Of a DNA stretch of 64,000 nucleotides, positions 52,375 through 61,423 are shown piece after piece. Positions within the stretch are counted from its first letter, which is position 1; each line of letters opens with the position of its first letter. Below the pieces are notes generated by a model. It did no database searches. It saw only the letters and a program-made list of their open reading frames with translations, and was not told the DNA's origin. The stretch is from NCBI RefSeq assembly GCF_900100945.1, contig NZ_FNCG01000005.1, positions 1-64,000 of the forward strand. The letters run 5' to 3'. The translations under genes and the position numbers were made by a program. The stretch is from Mucilaginibacter gossypii (GTDB taxonomy: Bacteria > Bacteroidota > Bacteroidia > Sphingobacteriales > Sphingobacteriaceae).

Positions 52375-52628
52375 TACTATATAACAATCGTCATTACTGT
52401 AGGTACCAAGCAATCCCCGATGCCTTTGCCAAGCAGGTACGTCTTTTTTCATAAGATTATCAAGGCTGACAGTGGGAACATCAGGGTCCTCTAACGAGAG
52501 ACCCTGATGGGACAGAAAGAGGCAACGGCGGCGTAATATTATATAACAATCGTCATTGCGAGGAACGAAGCAATCGCGAACTTTACAGGGCGTATCTGCC
52601 AATAGGAGATTGCTTCGTGCGCAATAAC
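52358..52628. repeat. Direct duplication flanking a hairpin, with a REP-like copy
   Basis: A segment of about 38 bases ending GCGGCGTAxTAxTATATAAC and AATCGTCATT occurs at 52358-52395 and again at 52522-52559. The first copy includes the SprT stop codon. Between them lies the hairpin CATCAGGGTC...GACCCTGATG (about 52480-52509). The second copy leads into a REPIN-like element (52551-52628) in the opposite orientation to that at 18176. No gene lies in 52375-52682. Confidence 0.75.
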
Positions 52629-52682
52629 GATCGCTCAATCTTACCCCAAACACCCAATCAATTTATTCCGTACTTTTACCGC

Positions 52683-53321
52683 ATGGCAAAAGTTATATCA
52701 TTTGTAAATAACCCTTACCAGGAAAATACTTATATTTTGTATGATGAAACCGGCGAATGCGTGATCATTGACCCGGGCATGTATACTGCGCCCGAGCAAA
52801 ACACCGTGGTTAGCTTTATCAAAAACAATAACCTCAAGCCTGTTATGCTGCTCAACACCCATTGCCATATCGATCATGTGCTGGGCAATAAATTTGTATT
52901 CGAACAGTATGGCCTTAAGCCCCGTTTCCACGTTGGCGAGTCGGAAGTATTGGCTGCTGTGGTAGCTTATGCGCCATCTATGGGTTTCCGTTACGATGTA
53001 TCACCTATGCCTGATGAATTTTTGCCCGAAACCGGCACCATTCACTTTGGCAACACTACGCTACACTTGATATTCGCGCCCGGCCATTCGCCTGCTCACT
53101 TGTGTTTTTATGATAAAGAGGCTAAGATCCTGATAGGGGGCGACGTCCTGTTCAGGCAAAGCATCGGTCGTACGGATTTGCCGGGAGGTAACTTCACCCA
53201 ACTGATTGATAACATCGAAACCAAGCTGTTTACCCTGCCCGATGATGTTACCGTTTATCCTGGCCACGGCCCCGAAACAACCATCGGCTACGAAAAACAA
53301 AACAATCCGTTTTTAACTTAG
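52683..53321 (+). CDS. MBL-fold hydrolase (glyoxalase II-like)
   Basis: 212 residues from the ATG at 52683. Zinc-binding LLNTHCHIDHVLGN (THxHxDH), then APGHSPAHLCFYD, GGDVLFRQSIGRTDLPGG and VYPGHGPETTIGYEK supply all ligands. It is likely a thioester hydrolase acting in glyoxal or persulfide chemistry. Confidence 0.92.
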   Translation: MAKVISFVNNPYQENTYILYDETGECVIIDPGMYTAPEQNTVVSFIKNNNLKPVMLLNTHCHIDHVLGNKFVFEQYGLKPRFHVGESEVLAAVVAYAPSMGFRYDVSPMPDEFLPETGTIHFGNTTLHLIFAPGHSPAHLCFYDKEAKILIGGDVLFRQSIGRTDLPGGNFTQLIDNIETKLFTLPDDVTVYPGHGPETTIGYEKQNNPFLT

Positions 53322-53382
53322 TTAACATCATAGTGACGTTTTACTGAGCATAAGCAAACCTGAACGCATAATTCCCACACAA

Positions 53383-54609
53383 TTGAACACCTCCATTTAC
53401 ATAGCAAAGCGTTACCTGTTCTCGGGCAAAAAAATGCATGCTATCAATATTATTTCGGGTATATCCATGTTGGGGGTGCTCATTGGCAGCGCGGCATTGC
53501 TTATCATTCTTTCGGTGTTCAATGGTTTTGAAAAAGTTATCCTTTCGTTATACAGCAACTTTACACCCGAAATAAAGATAGAAGCCAAACTGGGCAAAAC
53601 TTTTAATCCCAACACTCCTTATTTTGCCTCCCTGCATAAAGATGCCCGCTTATTTTCATTTACCGAGGTATTACAGGAAAAAGCCCTGATTAAATATGGC
53701 GATAAACCGTTTTTAGGCACGGTAATGGGCGTGAGCGATGATTTTTTGAAAAACAGCCAGCTCGATAGTACTATAGCCAGCGGCTCATTCACGCTTAAAA
53801 GCGGCGATCAAAATTTTGCCGTTATTGGCGCTACCATACAGGGGAGCTTAGGTATTAATGTTCATGACGAGCTTTCGCCCATGCAGATCTATTCGCCGCG
53901 GCGCGGTGCGGAAAATTCGGCCAATCCTTTAAATGAATTTGTTGTACGCAGCATTAATCCATCAGGAGTGTTTGCCATACAGCAGGAATTTGATGATATA
54001 GCTGTAACCCCCATTGAGTTTGCCCGCGACCTGCTTGACCAGCCGGTAAATGTTTCTTCACTACAGCTTAATTTTAAGCGCGGCACCAATATCGATGCCA
54101 TGCAAAAAGACATCCAGGATAAAATAGGGAATGGTTTTACGGTAAAAAACCGCAAGGAACAAAACAGCGAACTTTACAAAACCCTTAATTACGAAAGCTG
54201 GGCGGTTTATATGATCCTTACCTTTGTGCTTATCATCGCAATATTTAATATCATTGGCTCGTTAACCATGCTGGTTATTGATAAGCGCAAGGACATAGCC
54301 ATTTTAAGCGGGCTGGGCGCCAATAAAAATATGATCCAGGGGATTTTCTTTTTTGAGGGAATGATGATCACCGCTATTGGCTGTATTATCGGCATAACGC
54401 TGGGCACCATTTTTTGCCTGCTGCAGCAGCATTACGGATGGATAAAAATGGGGGCCAAAATGTCGGTGTTAGACTCGTATCCTATCGACCTTAAAATTAA
54501 GGATTTTGGCCTGGTACTGCTAACCGTTGGCGGCATTTCGGTAATAGCTGCCGGCATCAGCGCCCGTTTAAGTATTAAAGGATTGGATGAAATCAAACAG
54601 GATTTGTAA
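53383..54609 (+). CDS. LolC/LolE-type ABC permease (FtsX/MacB domain)
   Basis: 408 residues. One helix near the N-terminus (IISGISMLGVLIGSAALLIILSVFNGFE), a large periplasmic MacB_PCD domain (about 50-270), then three helices (WAVYMILTFVLIIAIFNIIGSLTMLVI and two more). It is the core of the lipoprotein-releasing system that moves lipoproteins from the inner membrane. The start is TTG at 53383, since the conserved YIAKRYLFSGKKMHAI lies immediately after it. The LolD ATPase is elsewhere. Confidence 0.92.
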   Translation: MNTSIYIAKRYLFSGKKMHAINIISGISMLGVLIGSAALLIILSVFNGFEKVILSLYSNFTPEIKIEAKLGKTFNPNTPYFASLHKDARLFSFTEVLQEKALIKYGDKPFLGTVMGVSDDFLKNSQLDSTIASGSFTLKSGDQNFAVIGATIQGSLGINVHDELSPMQIYSPRRGAENSANPLNEFVVRSINPSGVFAIQQEFDDIAVTPIEFARDLLDQPVNVSSLQLNFKRGTNIDAMQKDIQDKIGNGFTVKNRKEQNSELYKTLNYESWAVYMILTFVLIIAIFNIIGSLTMLVIDKRKDIAILSGLGANKNMIQGIFFFEGMMITAIGCIIGITLGTIFCLLQQHYGWIKMGAKMSVLDSYPIDLKIKDFGLVLLTVGGISVIAAGISARLSIKGLDEIKQDL

Positions 54610-54618
54610 ATTTGTTAA

Positions 54619-54990
54619 ATGGGTATGAGGTATATCAAAGTTTTTGTTTTGCTGCTTGTTGTTATTACTGTTTACGCATGTAATAATGATGCCCATAAAA
54701 AAGACGGGGTTACGCTTTATAAAGGCTTGTATAGCGCGGGGCCCGAAATTAAATCATTTAAAGATTGCGATAGCGGCCAGGAGTTTTGGGCTGTTGACAG
54801 TTCGGCTCAGTTGGAGCTTCAGTATTCCCAACTCAATTTCGAAAAACCCTACGAACCGGTTTACGTGGAAGTTGAAGGAATCAAATCAAAATCGGGAGAT
54901 GTTGGCCGCGGGTCTGAATATGACAGTACCCTTGTTGTAAAAAGAGTAGTAAAAATAACCAAAGAGATCCCGCAGGACGTATGTAATTAA
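54619..54990 (+). CDS. Small lipoprotein of unknown function
   Basis: 123 residues. Lipobox ITVYAC (Cys21) after a hydrophobic segment. The mature part has a compact pattern, LYKGLYSAGPEIKSFKDCDSGQEFWAV, then strands to the C-terminal Cys122. The G-Y-x-x-G...F-x-x-C-x(n)-W layout faintly recalls the NlpE/META-like lipocalin domains, but no assignment is secure. It is 9 bases downstream of the LolC/E gene. Confidence 0.8.
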   Translation: MGMRYIKVFVLLLVVITVYACNNDAHKKDGVTLYKGLYSAGPEIKSFKDCDSGQEFWAVDSSAQLELQYSQLNFEKPYEPVYVEVEGIKSKSGDVGRGSEYDSTLVVKRVVKITKEIPQDVCN

Positions 54991-55011
54991 CCCCCTGCTG
55001 CCATTGTTAAT

Positions 55012-55040
55012 AAAAGCCTAAAACAATAACTTAGGCTTTT
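55012..55040 (+). terminator. Terminator after the lipoprotein gene
   Basis: AAAAGCCTAA (55012-55021) and TTAGGCTTTT (55031-55040): a perfect 10-base stem with a 9-base loop, T run at the end. Confidence 0.85.
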
Positions 55041-55089
55041 GCATTAAGCATTAAACACTCATCTGCCTTATCGGCGTAACTAACAACCC

Positions 55090-55467
55090 ATGGAATCAAA
55101 ACGTCAGCAAAAATTTGCCGGAGTAATACAGGAAGACCTTGCAGCTATTTTTCAGCGCGAAGGCATGAATTATTTGCCTAATACACTGGTAACCATAACC
55201 AAGGTACGTGTAACGCCCGATTTGGCCATAGCCCGTATATTTTTAAGCTTTTTGGGCAATCCTAATGTGCAAACCGCTTTGCATACCATCAAATCGCACG
55301 CTTCGGAGATCAGGTACAAACTGGGCGCCCGCATCAAAGACCAGGTAAGGATCATTCCGCAGCTTGAGTTTTTTGTTGATGATACCAGCGAATACGTTGA
55401 GCGTATGGACAAGATCTTTGATAAGATCAGCAAAGAGGAACGTCAGCCCGATACCGAAGAAAACTAA
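55090..55467 (+). CDS. rbfA: Ribosome-binding factor A
   Basis: 125 residues. KH-like fold with RQQKFAGVIQEDLAAIFQRE, VTITKVRVTPDLAIARIFLS and VRIIPQLEFFVDDTSEYVERMDKIFDKI. It helps mature the 30S subunit. It is followed after 9 bases by an M23 peptidase gene. Confidence 0.95.
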   Translation: MESKRQQKFAGVIQEDLAAIFQREGMNYLPNTLVTITKVRVTPDLAIARIFLSFLGNPNVQTALHTIKSHASEIRYKLGARIKDQVRIIPQLEFFVDDTSEYVERMDKIFDKISKEERQPDTEEN

Positions 55468-55476
55468 TAACCACTG

Positions 55477-56184
55477 ATGGACCGGCACACGCTGTTTGCT
55501 AATTACGTTAACAATCATCCCGAAGCCATTGGCAAAGTGGTTGATTTTGATGCAGATCATGACCGCCTTTATCATTTTGACCTTACCGCCGCCAATAAGG
55601 AATTGACGGCTGAGGTTATTAACAAGCCGTGGATGTTTAGCCAGTTAGTGAACGAAAAGCTGCATGACAACAATTGCCGTTACGGTATTGGCGGGTATAT
55701 GGAACACCGTACCATTTATGCTTTTAGCAGTCATTTTGACACAGATGATGAGCCCCGGCGCCTGCATTTGGGCGTCGATATCTGGAGCGATGCCGGAACG
55801 CCGGTATATGCCCCGCTTGATGGCATTGTACACAGTTACCAGGATAATAATACCATTGGCGATTACGGCCCAACCATTATTTTACAACACGACCTTGATG
55901 GCTTAACACTTTATAGCCTGTATGGGCATTTAAGCCGCAAAAGCCTGAAAGGGCTTTTTAAAGATATGCCTGTGTCTAAAAACAGCCAAATAGCAACCAT
56001 TGGCAATGCTGATGAAAACGGCCATTGGCCACCGCATTTGCATTTCCAGCTGATGTTTGATATGGAAGGTAAACAGGGCGATTATCCCGGCGTAGCTAAG
56101 TTTTCAGAAAAAGAGATCTGGCAGAAGAATATACCTGACCCCGGTTTGATATTGAAGTTTCCGCAGGCGGTGAATGTAGGGTAG
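55477..56184 (+). CDS. M23-family metallopeptidase without signal peptide
   Basis: 235 residues. LytM zinc site: H97-L-G-V-D101, then the catalytic YGHLS (about 149-153) and H187-L-H189 in PPHLHFQL. The N-terminal 95 residues are not a known domain. There is no signal peptide or membrane helix, odd for a peptidoglycan endopeptidase, so it may act inside the cell or be exported by an unusual route. Confidence 0.87.
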   Translation: MDRHTLFANYVNNHPEAIGKVVDFDADHDRLYHFDLTAANKELTAEVINKPWMFSQLVNEKLHDNNCRYGIGGYMEHRTIYAFSSHFDTDDEPRRLHLGVDIWSDAGTPVYAPLDGIVHSYQDNNTIGDYGPTIILQHDLDGLTLYSLYGHLSRKSLKGLFKDMPVSKNSQIATIGNADENGHWPPHLHFQLMFDMEGKQGDYPGVAKFSEKEIWQKNIPDPGLILKFPQAVNVG

Positions 56185-56190
56185 CGCCCC

Positions 56191-56214
56191 GTAGAGATGC
56201 ATAATTGCGTCTCC
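56191..56214. repeat. Single arm, GTAGAGACGCATAATTGC family
   Basis: GTAGAGATGCATAATTGCGT followed by CTCC matches the arms at 1759-1859. No partner arm is found within the next 120 bases. Confidence 0.65.
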
Positions 56215-56342
56215 CTCACAATTCTTAGCTGGCGCAAGTTTTGTGTGATTGCAAATGCTGGGGTAACTTGTGCCTTCTGCTCTATGTAAACGTATAACAG
56301 GATTTAGCATTTAAACTGTAAACTTTTTTTAGGACGATACAG

Positions 56343-57959
56343 TCATTTTTCCGTTAATACCGTAAACTTAAAATCAAGCGGTTCAAACAGGCGGATAAGC
56401 TCATCAATAAAAGTTTGCCCCCATTTTACATACATGAGGCCGAAGTTTTCAGAACGCTCCTGCAGGCTGTCTTTCGGGAAGAGCTCGGCTTTAACGGCGG
56501 TCAGCTGCTCCAAGCGTACACTGTAATTTCTTTTTTCGGCACGGATCAGCTTCTTTTCAAGGTTATCCATGGCCTTTTTAAGGCGGGCCTGTACAGCCGC
56601 CGCTGATGGTGAAAGTGTAGGATCGATTTTGTATGCGCGGAGTTTTATTTTCTCAAAAAGGTTTTCCATTTCGCGCCATTCTTCAGCAATGCTCAGGTTA
56701 TGGTCGCTGTGCTTTTTGATCCAATAGGTTTGCAGGGCATCGCTTTGTTTAAACAGGTCTATAGCGTCAAGGTTCATACGTTCAACCTTGGCGGCCTGTT
56801 CTTTTTTGATCACCAAAGCCGAGTTGCGAAGGATGAGGATAGGGAAATCAATTTTATAATGATCAAAATTGGATTTCAACTCGAGCCAGTAAACTACCTC
56901 TGCACCACCACCGATGTAGGCAATGTTTGGTAAAATACATTCCTGGTACAGCGGGCGCATCACCACATTAGGGCTAAAGTGTTCGGGATATTCGGCGATC
57001 TCCTTTTTCAGCTCAGCTTCAGTAAACCTGATTTCGGTATTGAGCACATGATAGCTGTCATTTTCGAAAACTATCCGCTCGCGAAGCTGATCTTTCAGGT
57101 AAAAGAAATTGATCTCGCGTGGGTTAACCTGGATGTGTACACCAAGCTCATGCAGCTTTTGGTTGGTTTCGGTAATGTTTTTAAAACTATGCTGACCGAT
57201 GATGTCCTGCTCCATAATAGGCGCGAACTCTTTTTTAAATTCATGGTCATCGGCATCGATGATCACCAAACCATATTGTCCGAAAAGTGAATTAACAAGA
57301 TATCTGGTAGCATCAGCAAGTTTATCAAATTTGGTATAGGCAGTTTCAACAATTTCGGCAAGGTCAGTAGCGTGACCTTCCATGCCTAAAACGCCTTTGT
57401 ATTGGTTAAGTGCCTGGCGCATGCTCACCGGGTCGATACGACCTGTGGCTCCCGAAGCCTCATACCACCAGTGTACTTTTTTACCGCCAATGTTAGTATA
57501 GTTGATCTCGGCAAAGTCGTGGTCTTCGCTGGCCATCCAGTAAACAGGAACAAAATTTTTATCGGGATGGGCGGTTTTCAATTGCTGCGCCAGTTTAATG
57601 GCCGTTGCAATTTTATAAAGGAAATATAAAGGTCCGGCGAAGATATTCAACTGGTGGCCGGTTGTAATGGTATAGGTATTATCTTGTTTTAACAGCTCCA
57701 GGTTTTGGGCTGTAAGGGCAGTTGAATAAGTACATAATTTACCCGGCTCTTTGCCTAAACACTCGTACTGCTTAGTTAAAACACGTACCAGCACTGCGCG
57801 GTCAGCAACTACCTTTTTGTTTTTCAAAAACTCCGCAAAACCGGCCATATCCGGGCGGTAACCATAAAAAGGGCGTAGTTCGGGTTTATTGTCGATATAT
57901 TCGGCAACTGTGCTTGAAAAAAAACCGGTGTCTTTATAACTTATACAGGATGCGTCCAT
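56343..57959 (-). CDS. bshC: Bacillithiol biosynthesis cysteine-adding enzyme BshC
   Basis: 538 residues, full length. Features include TTGHQLNIFAGPLYFLYKIATAI, VYWMASEDHDFAEI and the long C-terminal coiled coil (AAVQARLKKAMDNLEKKLIRAEKRN). It joins cysteine to GlcN-malate, the last step of bacillithiol synthesis; the bacterium thus likely uses bacillithiol as its thiol buffer. bshA and bshB are not in the window. Confidence 0.95.
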   Translation of the reverse strand: MDASCISYKDTGFFSSTVAEYIDNKPELRPFYGYRPDMAGFAEFLKNKKVVADRAVLVRVLTKQYECLGKEPGKLCTYSTALTAQNLELLKQDNTYTITTGHQLNIFAGPLYFLYKIATAIKLAQQLKTAHPDKNFVPVYWMASEDHDFAEINYTNIGGKKVHWWYEASGATGRIDPVSMRQALNQYKGVLGMEGHATDLAEIVETAYTKFDKLADATRYLVNSLFGQYGLVIIDADDHEFKKEFAPIMEQDIIGQHSFKNITETNQKLHELGVHIQVNPREINFFYLKDQLRERIVFENDSYHVLNTEIRFTEAELKKEIAEYPEHFSPNVVMRPLYQECILPNIAYIGGGAEVVYWLELKSNFDHYKIDFPILILRNSALVIKKEQAAKVERMNLDAIDLFKQSDALQTYWIKKHSDHNLSIAEEWREMENLFEKIKLRAYKIDPTLSPSAAAVQARLKKAMDNLEKKLIRAEKRNYSVRLEQLTAVKAELFPKDSLQERSENFGLMYVKWGQTFIDELIRLFEPLDFKFTVLTEK

Positions 57960-58090
57960 TGTTGATTTCGGGTTTTGGATGCTCAGTTCAGATTTCCCCT
58001 AAAACAAAACATCAGCAAATAAAATTAAATGCTGATGTCGAAATTAGATTATAAATCGCAAATCGCTTTACAGCCGACCGCAAATTAACA

Positions 58091-59428
58091 TTATTTTACA
58101 ATTTGTCCATAAAGGTCAAAGTCTTCGGCGCTCTCTATCTTTACGTTAACAAAGCTGCCAACGGTAGCATAATCAATGCTGGCATCAATCAAAACTTCGT
58201 TATCAACCTCAGGCGAATCAAATTCTGTACGGCCAACAAAATAGCCACCATCCTTTTTGTCAATCAGTACTTTATAGGTATTGCCGATCTTTTCCTGGTT
58301 TTTATCAAAAGAAATGCCCTGCTGGATTTCCATAATGGCATCGGCACGCTCCTGTTTTACTTCTTCAGGTACATCATCAACCAAAGTATGGGCGTGGGTC
58401 TTTTCCTCGTGCGAATAGGTGAAACAGCCCAAACGGTCGAACTTGGTATCCTCAACCCATTGTGCCATCTCTTCAAAATCCTGCTGGGTTTCGCCCGGGT
58501 AACCGGTGATTAACGTAGTACGCATAGCAATGCCCGGTACACGATCGCGGATCTCGTTCACAATATCAATGGTTTTTTGCTTGGTAATACCGCGGCGCAT
58601 CGATTTCAGCATGTTATCGGTGATGTGCTGCAACGGCATGTCAAGGTATTTACAGATGTTTTCGCGCTCGTTCATCACATCCAATATTTCCATCGGGAAA
58701 CCTGAAGGATAAGCGTATTGCAACCTGATCCACTCGATACCGTTCACATCCGATAAACGGCGAAGCAACTCATCCAGGTTGCGTTTGCCGTAAAGGTCGA
58801 GACCGTAATAGGTTAAATCCTGTGCAATCAGGATCAGTTCTTTTGTTCCGTTTTTAGCCAATTTCTTAGCATCCTCAACCAGTTGCTCAATAGGCGAGCT
58901 CAGGTGCTTGCCACGCATCAGCGGAATAGCACAAAATGAACAGGGACGGTTACAACCTTCAGCAATTTTAAAGTAAGCAAGGTGCGAAGGTGTGGTTAAT
59001 AAACGCTCGCCTATCAACTCGTGTTTATAGTTTGCGCCTACAGTAGCTAATAAATTTTGCAGGTCATTAGTGCCGAAGTAGGCATCAACATTGGTGATCT
59101 CAGCTTCAAGTTCGGGTTTATAGCGTTCGCTCAGGCAGCCGGTAACAATCACCTTGCCTACTTTGCCCTGCTCCTTAAGTTCGCTGTATTGCAGAATAGT
59201 ATCTATCGACTCCTGCTTGGCATTATCAATAAAGCCACAGGTATTAATTACTATAATATCATTTTTGCCTACCTTCTCGGCCTCATGCACCACATCAAAC
59301 TGGTTGCCCTTCAGTTGGCCCATTAATATCTCCGAATCGTAAATATTTTTTGAGCAACCTAACGTAACCACGTTTACACGGGGTTTGGCCTGTTTAACTG
59401 ATGGATGGGAAATTTCTTTTGTCTTCAT
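58091..59428 (-). CDS. rimO: Ribosomal protein S12 methylthiotransferase RimO
   Basis: 445 residues. N-terminal UPF0004 domain with three Cys (VVTLGCSKNIYDSE, NTCGFID, VTGCLSERY), the radical-SAM motif GCNRPCSFCAIP, and a C-terminal TRAM domain. It adds a methylthio group to Asp of S12. The ribosome-linked genes ftsY, DUF4295, rpmG and rpmB lie upstream. Confidence 0.96.
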   Translation of the reverse strand: MKTKEISHPSVKQAKPRVNVVTLGCSKNIYDSEILMGQLKGNQFDVVHEAEKVGKNDIIVINTCGFIDNAKQESIDTILQYSELKEQGKVGKVIVTGCLSERYKPELEAEITNVDAYFGTNDLQNLLATVGANYKHELIGERLLTTPSHLAYFKIAEGCNRPCSFCAIPLMRGKHLSSPIEQLVEDAKKLAKNGTKELILIAQDLTYYGLDLYGKRNLDELLRRLSDVNGIEWIRLQYAYPSGFPMEILDVMNERENICKYLDMPLQHITDNMLKSMRRGITKQKTIDIVNEIRDRVPGIAMRTTLITGYPGETQQDFEEMAQWVEDTKFDRLGCFTYSHEEKTHAHTLVDDVPEEVKQERADAIMEIQQGISFDKNQEKIGNTYKVLIDKKDGGYFVGRTEFDSPEVDNEVLIDASIDYATVGSFVNVKIESAEDFDLYGQIVK

Positions 59429-59445
59429 AACACACTAATCATTGA

Positions 59446-59520
59446 GGGAAGCCCCTCTAAATCTCCCCCGGTAGGGGAGGCTTTCAAGTTCATTTAGCCC
59501 TCCCTACCGGAGAGGGTTGG
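59446..59520. repeat. CCCCTCTAAATCTCCC inverted repeat
   Basis: AGCCCCTCTAAATCTCCCCC and GGTAGGGGAGGCTTT on the left; AGCCCTCCCTACCGG and AGAGGGTTGGGCT on the right. It forms a hairpin with nested arms between rimO and ftsY. One arm-like fragment of the same family is at about 28701-28722. Confidence 0.7.
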
Positions 59521-59524
59521 GCTG

Positions 59525-60490
59525 TTATTGCTTAAATAAGCTATCTACAAACGCCTGCCTGTCAAACAGCTGCAGGTGATCTATTCCCTCGCCAACACCT
59601 ATATATTTAACCGGAATCTTAAACTGATCTGATATTCCTATAACCACACCACCTTTAGCTGTACCATCCAATTTGGTTAGCGCCAGCGCGTTTACGTTGG
59701 TAGCTTCGGTAAACTGCTTGCATTGCTCAATGGCGTTTTGCCCGGTTGAGGCGTCCAGTACCAGCAGTATCTCGTGCGGAGCACCGGGGATCACCTTTTG
59801 CATCACGTTCTTGATTTTGGTTAGCTCGTTCATCAGGCCAACTTTGTTGTGCAAACGGCCGGCAGTATCTATAATAGCCACATCATCGCCATTGGCCACA
59901 GCCGAACGAAGGGTATCATAAGCAACCGAAGCCGGATCGGAACCCATAGCCTGGGCAACAACTTTTACACCAACACGTTCGCCCCAAAGTTTAATCTGGT
60001 CAACCGCGGCTGCGCGAAAGGTATCGGCGGCACCTAAAACAACCTGGTTGCCGGCCTGCTTTAGTTTATGGGCCAGCTTGCCTATAGTAGTGGTTTTACC
60101 TACGCCGTTAACGCCAACTACCATAATTACGTATGGCTTATGATCGCCATATTCAAAATTACGGAAGTCGTTACTGTTGTTTTCGGCAAGCAGTTGCTGA
60201 ATTTCATCTTTTAACAGGGCGTTCAGCTCGTTGGTGCTTACGTATTTATCGCGGGCAACACGGGCCTGGATCCTGTCAATGATCTTGAGCGTGGTGCTTA
60301 CGCCAACGTCGGATGTAACCAGGATCTCTTCCAGCTCATCCAACACATCATCATCAACGGTTGATTTACCGGCGATGGCTTTGGTGATCTTTGAAAAAAA
60401 GTTATCCTTGGTTTTTTCCAAACCGGTATCAAGCGCCTGCTGTTCCTGCTGCGTGTTTTCCTTTTTCTTAAAAAAATCAAATAATCCCAT
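59525..60490 (-). CDS. ftsY: Signal recognition particle receptor FtsY
   Basis: 321 residues. NG domain with [18 protein letters not shown] (P-loop), DTAGRLHNK, and [10 protein letters not shown]. The N-terminal acidic A domain is short (about 35 residues). It docks SRP-ribosome complexes at the membrane. Confidence 0.97.
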   Translation of the reverse strand: MGLFDFFKKKENTQQEQQALDTGLEKTKDNFFSKITKAIAGKSTVDDDVLDELEEILVTSDVGVSTTLKIIDRIQARVARDKYVSTNELNALLKDEIQQLLAENNSNDFRNFEYGDHKPYVIMVVGVNGVGKTTTIGKLAHKLKQAGNQVVLGAADTFRAAAVDQIKLWGERVGVKVVAQAMGSDPASVAYDTLRSAVANGDDVAIIDTAGRLHNKVGLMNELTKIKNVMQKVIPGAPHEILLVLDASTGQNAIEQCKQFTEATNVNALALTKLDGTAKGGVVIGISDQFKIPVKYIGVGEGIDHLQLFDRQAFVDSLFKQ

Positions 60491-60620
60491 GGTGATCAGA
60501 ATTCTCAGAATTATAGAATTTTCTGAATTTAAATATGTTTTCAGAAATATCAGATATTAATTCAAACAGCATTCTGTCAATTTATTAATTCTGTAAATTC
60601 TGATTCAGACAACATTCAAC

Positions 60621-60653
60621 AAAAAAAGCCCTCTCGTTAAAACAAGACGGCTT
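60621..60653 (-). terminator. Terminator after the L28-L33-DUF4295 genes
   Basis: A stem with two mismatches (60626-60653, AAGCC...GGCTT with a TCT/AGA inner pair) followed on the minus strand by seven T (60627-60621). It lies 22 bases past the DUF4295 stop, so ftsY is transcribed separately or by read-through. Confidence 0.75.
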
Positions 60654-60675
60654 CAATATTTTAATCACAGAGTGA

Positions 60676-60840
60676 TTATATAGTTTTACCTGCAATTGCA
60701 TCCTTAACTAAATCGTTAGGGACAATTTGCTCTTTGAATGAATAAGCACCAGTTTTAGGTGATTTATTCATGGTGATCACTTTTGAATATTCTTTGCCTT
60801 TACCTGCTACTTTCAGCGTTGCAACTACTTTCTTTGCCAT
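60676..60840 (-). CDS. DUF4295 ribosome-associated small protein
   Basis: 54 residues, ATG at 60840 to TAA at 60676: MAKKVVATLKVAGKGKEYSK, then VITMNKSPKTGAYSFKEQIV and PNDLVKDAIAGKTI. Basic, no membrane helix. It follows rpmG by 84 bases in the constant Bacteroidota order rpmB-rpmG-DUF4295, and it is probably a ribosomal component or translation factor, by context. Confidence 0.9.
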   Translation of the reverse strand: MAKKVVATLKVAGKGKEYSKVITMNKSPKTGAYSFKEQIVPNDLVKDAIAGKTI

Positions 60841-60924
60841 GTTGTTTAATTATTGATTTAGTGAATTAATTGAGTTGGCTATATCAAATTAAAACTTAAT
60901 GAGCCAATCAATCCGGTCAACTAA

Positions 60925-61107
60925 TTATTTAATCTCTTTGTGAACGGTTACTTTCCTCAAAACAGGGTTGAATTTTTTCAACTCTAATCTTTCAGTTGTA
61001 TTTTTTTTGTTCTTAGTGGTGATATAGCGAGACATGCCTGGCATACCGCTTGTTTTGTGTTCGGTGCACTCTAAAATCACCTGAACCCTGTTGCCTTTTT
61101 TTGCCAT
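60925..61107 (-). CDS. rpmG: 50S ribosomal protein L33
   Basis: 60 residues. [20 protein letters not shown] and [19 protein letters not shown] are characteristic. Only one of the four zinc-binding Cys is present (Cys14), so it is a C-minus, zinc-independent form. It lies 82 bases downstream of rpmB. Confidence 0.95.
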   Translation of the reverse strand: MAKKGNRVQVILECTEHKTSGMPGMSRYITTKNKKNTTERLELKKFNPVLRKVTVHKEIK

Positions 61108-61189
61108 TTTCTTTTTATGTTGTACGTGTCACCTCACGGCTTACGTAATTTTTCAATTTTATTATACTGCTAAACTTGAAAGCCAACTA

Positions 61190-61423
61190 CTAAATGTAGC
61201 CTTTTTTAACAAATTTATTGATGCAGGCGGTAATACCGTTTTTGCTGATAGTTTTTACAGCAGAAGTAGATACCTTTAAGGTAATCCATTTATCTTCTTC
61301 AGGAATATAAAACTTTTTAAGTTTCAAGTTAGGATGAAACCTGCGTTTTGTTTTAACGTTTGAGTTTGAAACGTTGTTACCTACGATAGATCCTTTTCCT
61401 GTTAGATCACAAATTCTTGACAT
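61190..61423 (-). CDS. rpmB: 50S ribosomal protein L28
   Basis: 77 residues. [20 protein letters not shown] and [17 protein letters not shown] region ([17 protein letters not shown]) with the C-terminal IDKFV-type end. First gene of the leftward ribosomal trio. Confidence 0.96.
   Translation of the reverse strand: MSRICDLTGKGSIVGNNVSNSNVKTKRRFHPNLKLKKFYIPEEDKWITLKVSTSAVKTISKNGITACINKFVKKGYI

Noticed and set aside
52237..52653. Minus-strand open frame of 138 codons across the SprT end and repeats
   Set aside because: Its sequence consists largely of translated repeat copies, with the same peptide words occurring twice because of the 38-base duplication; no family resemblance.
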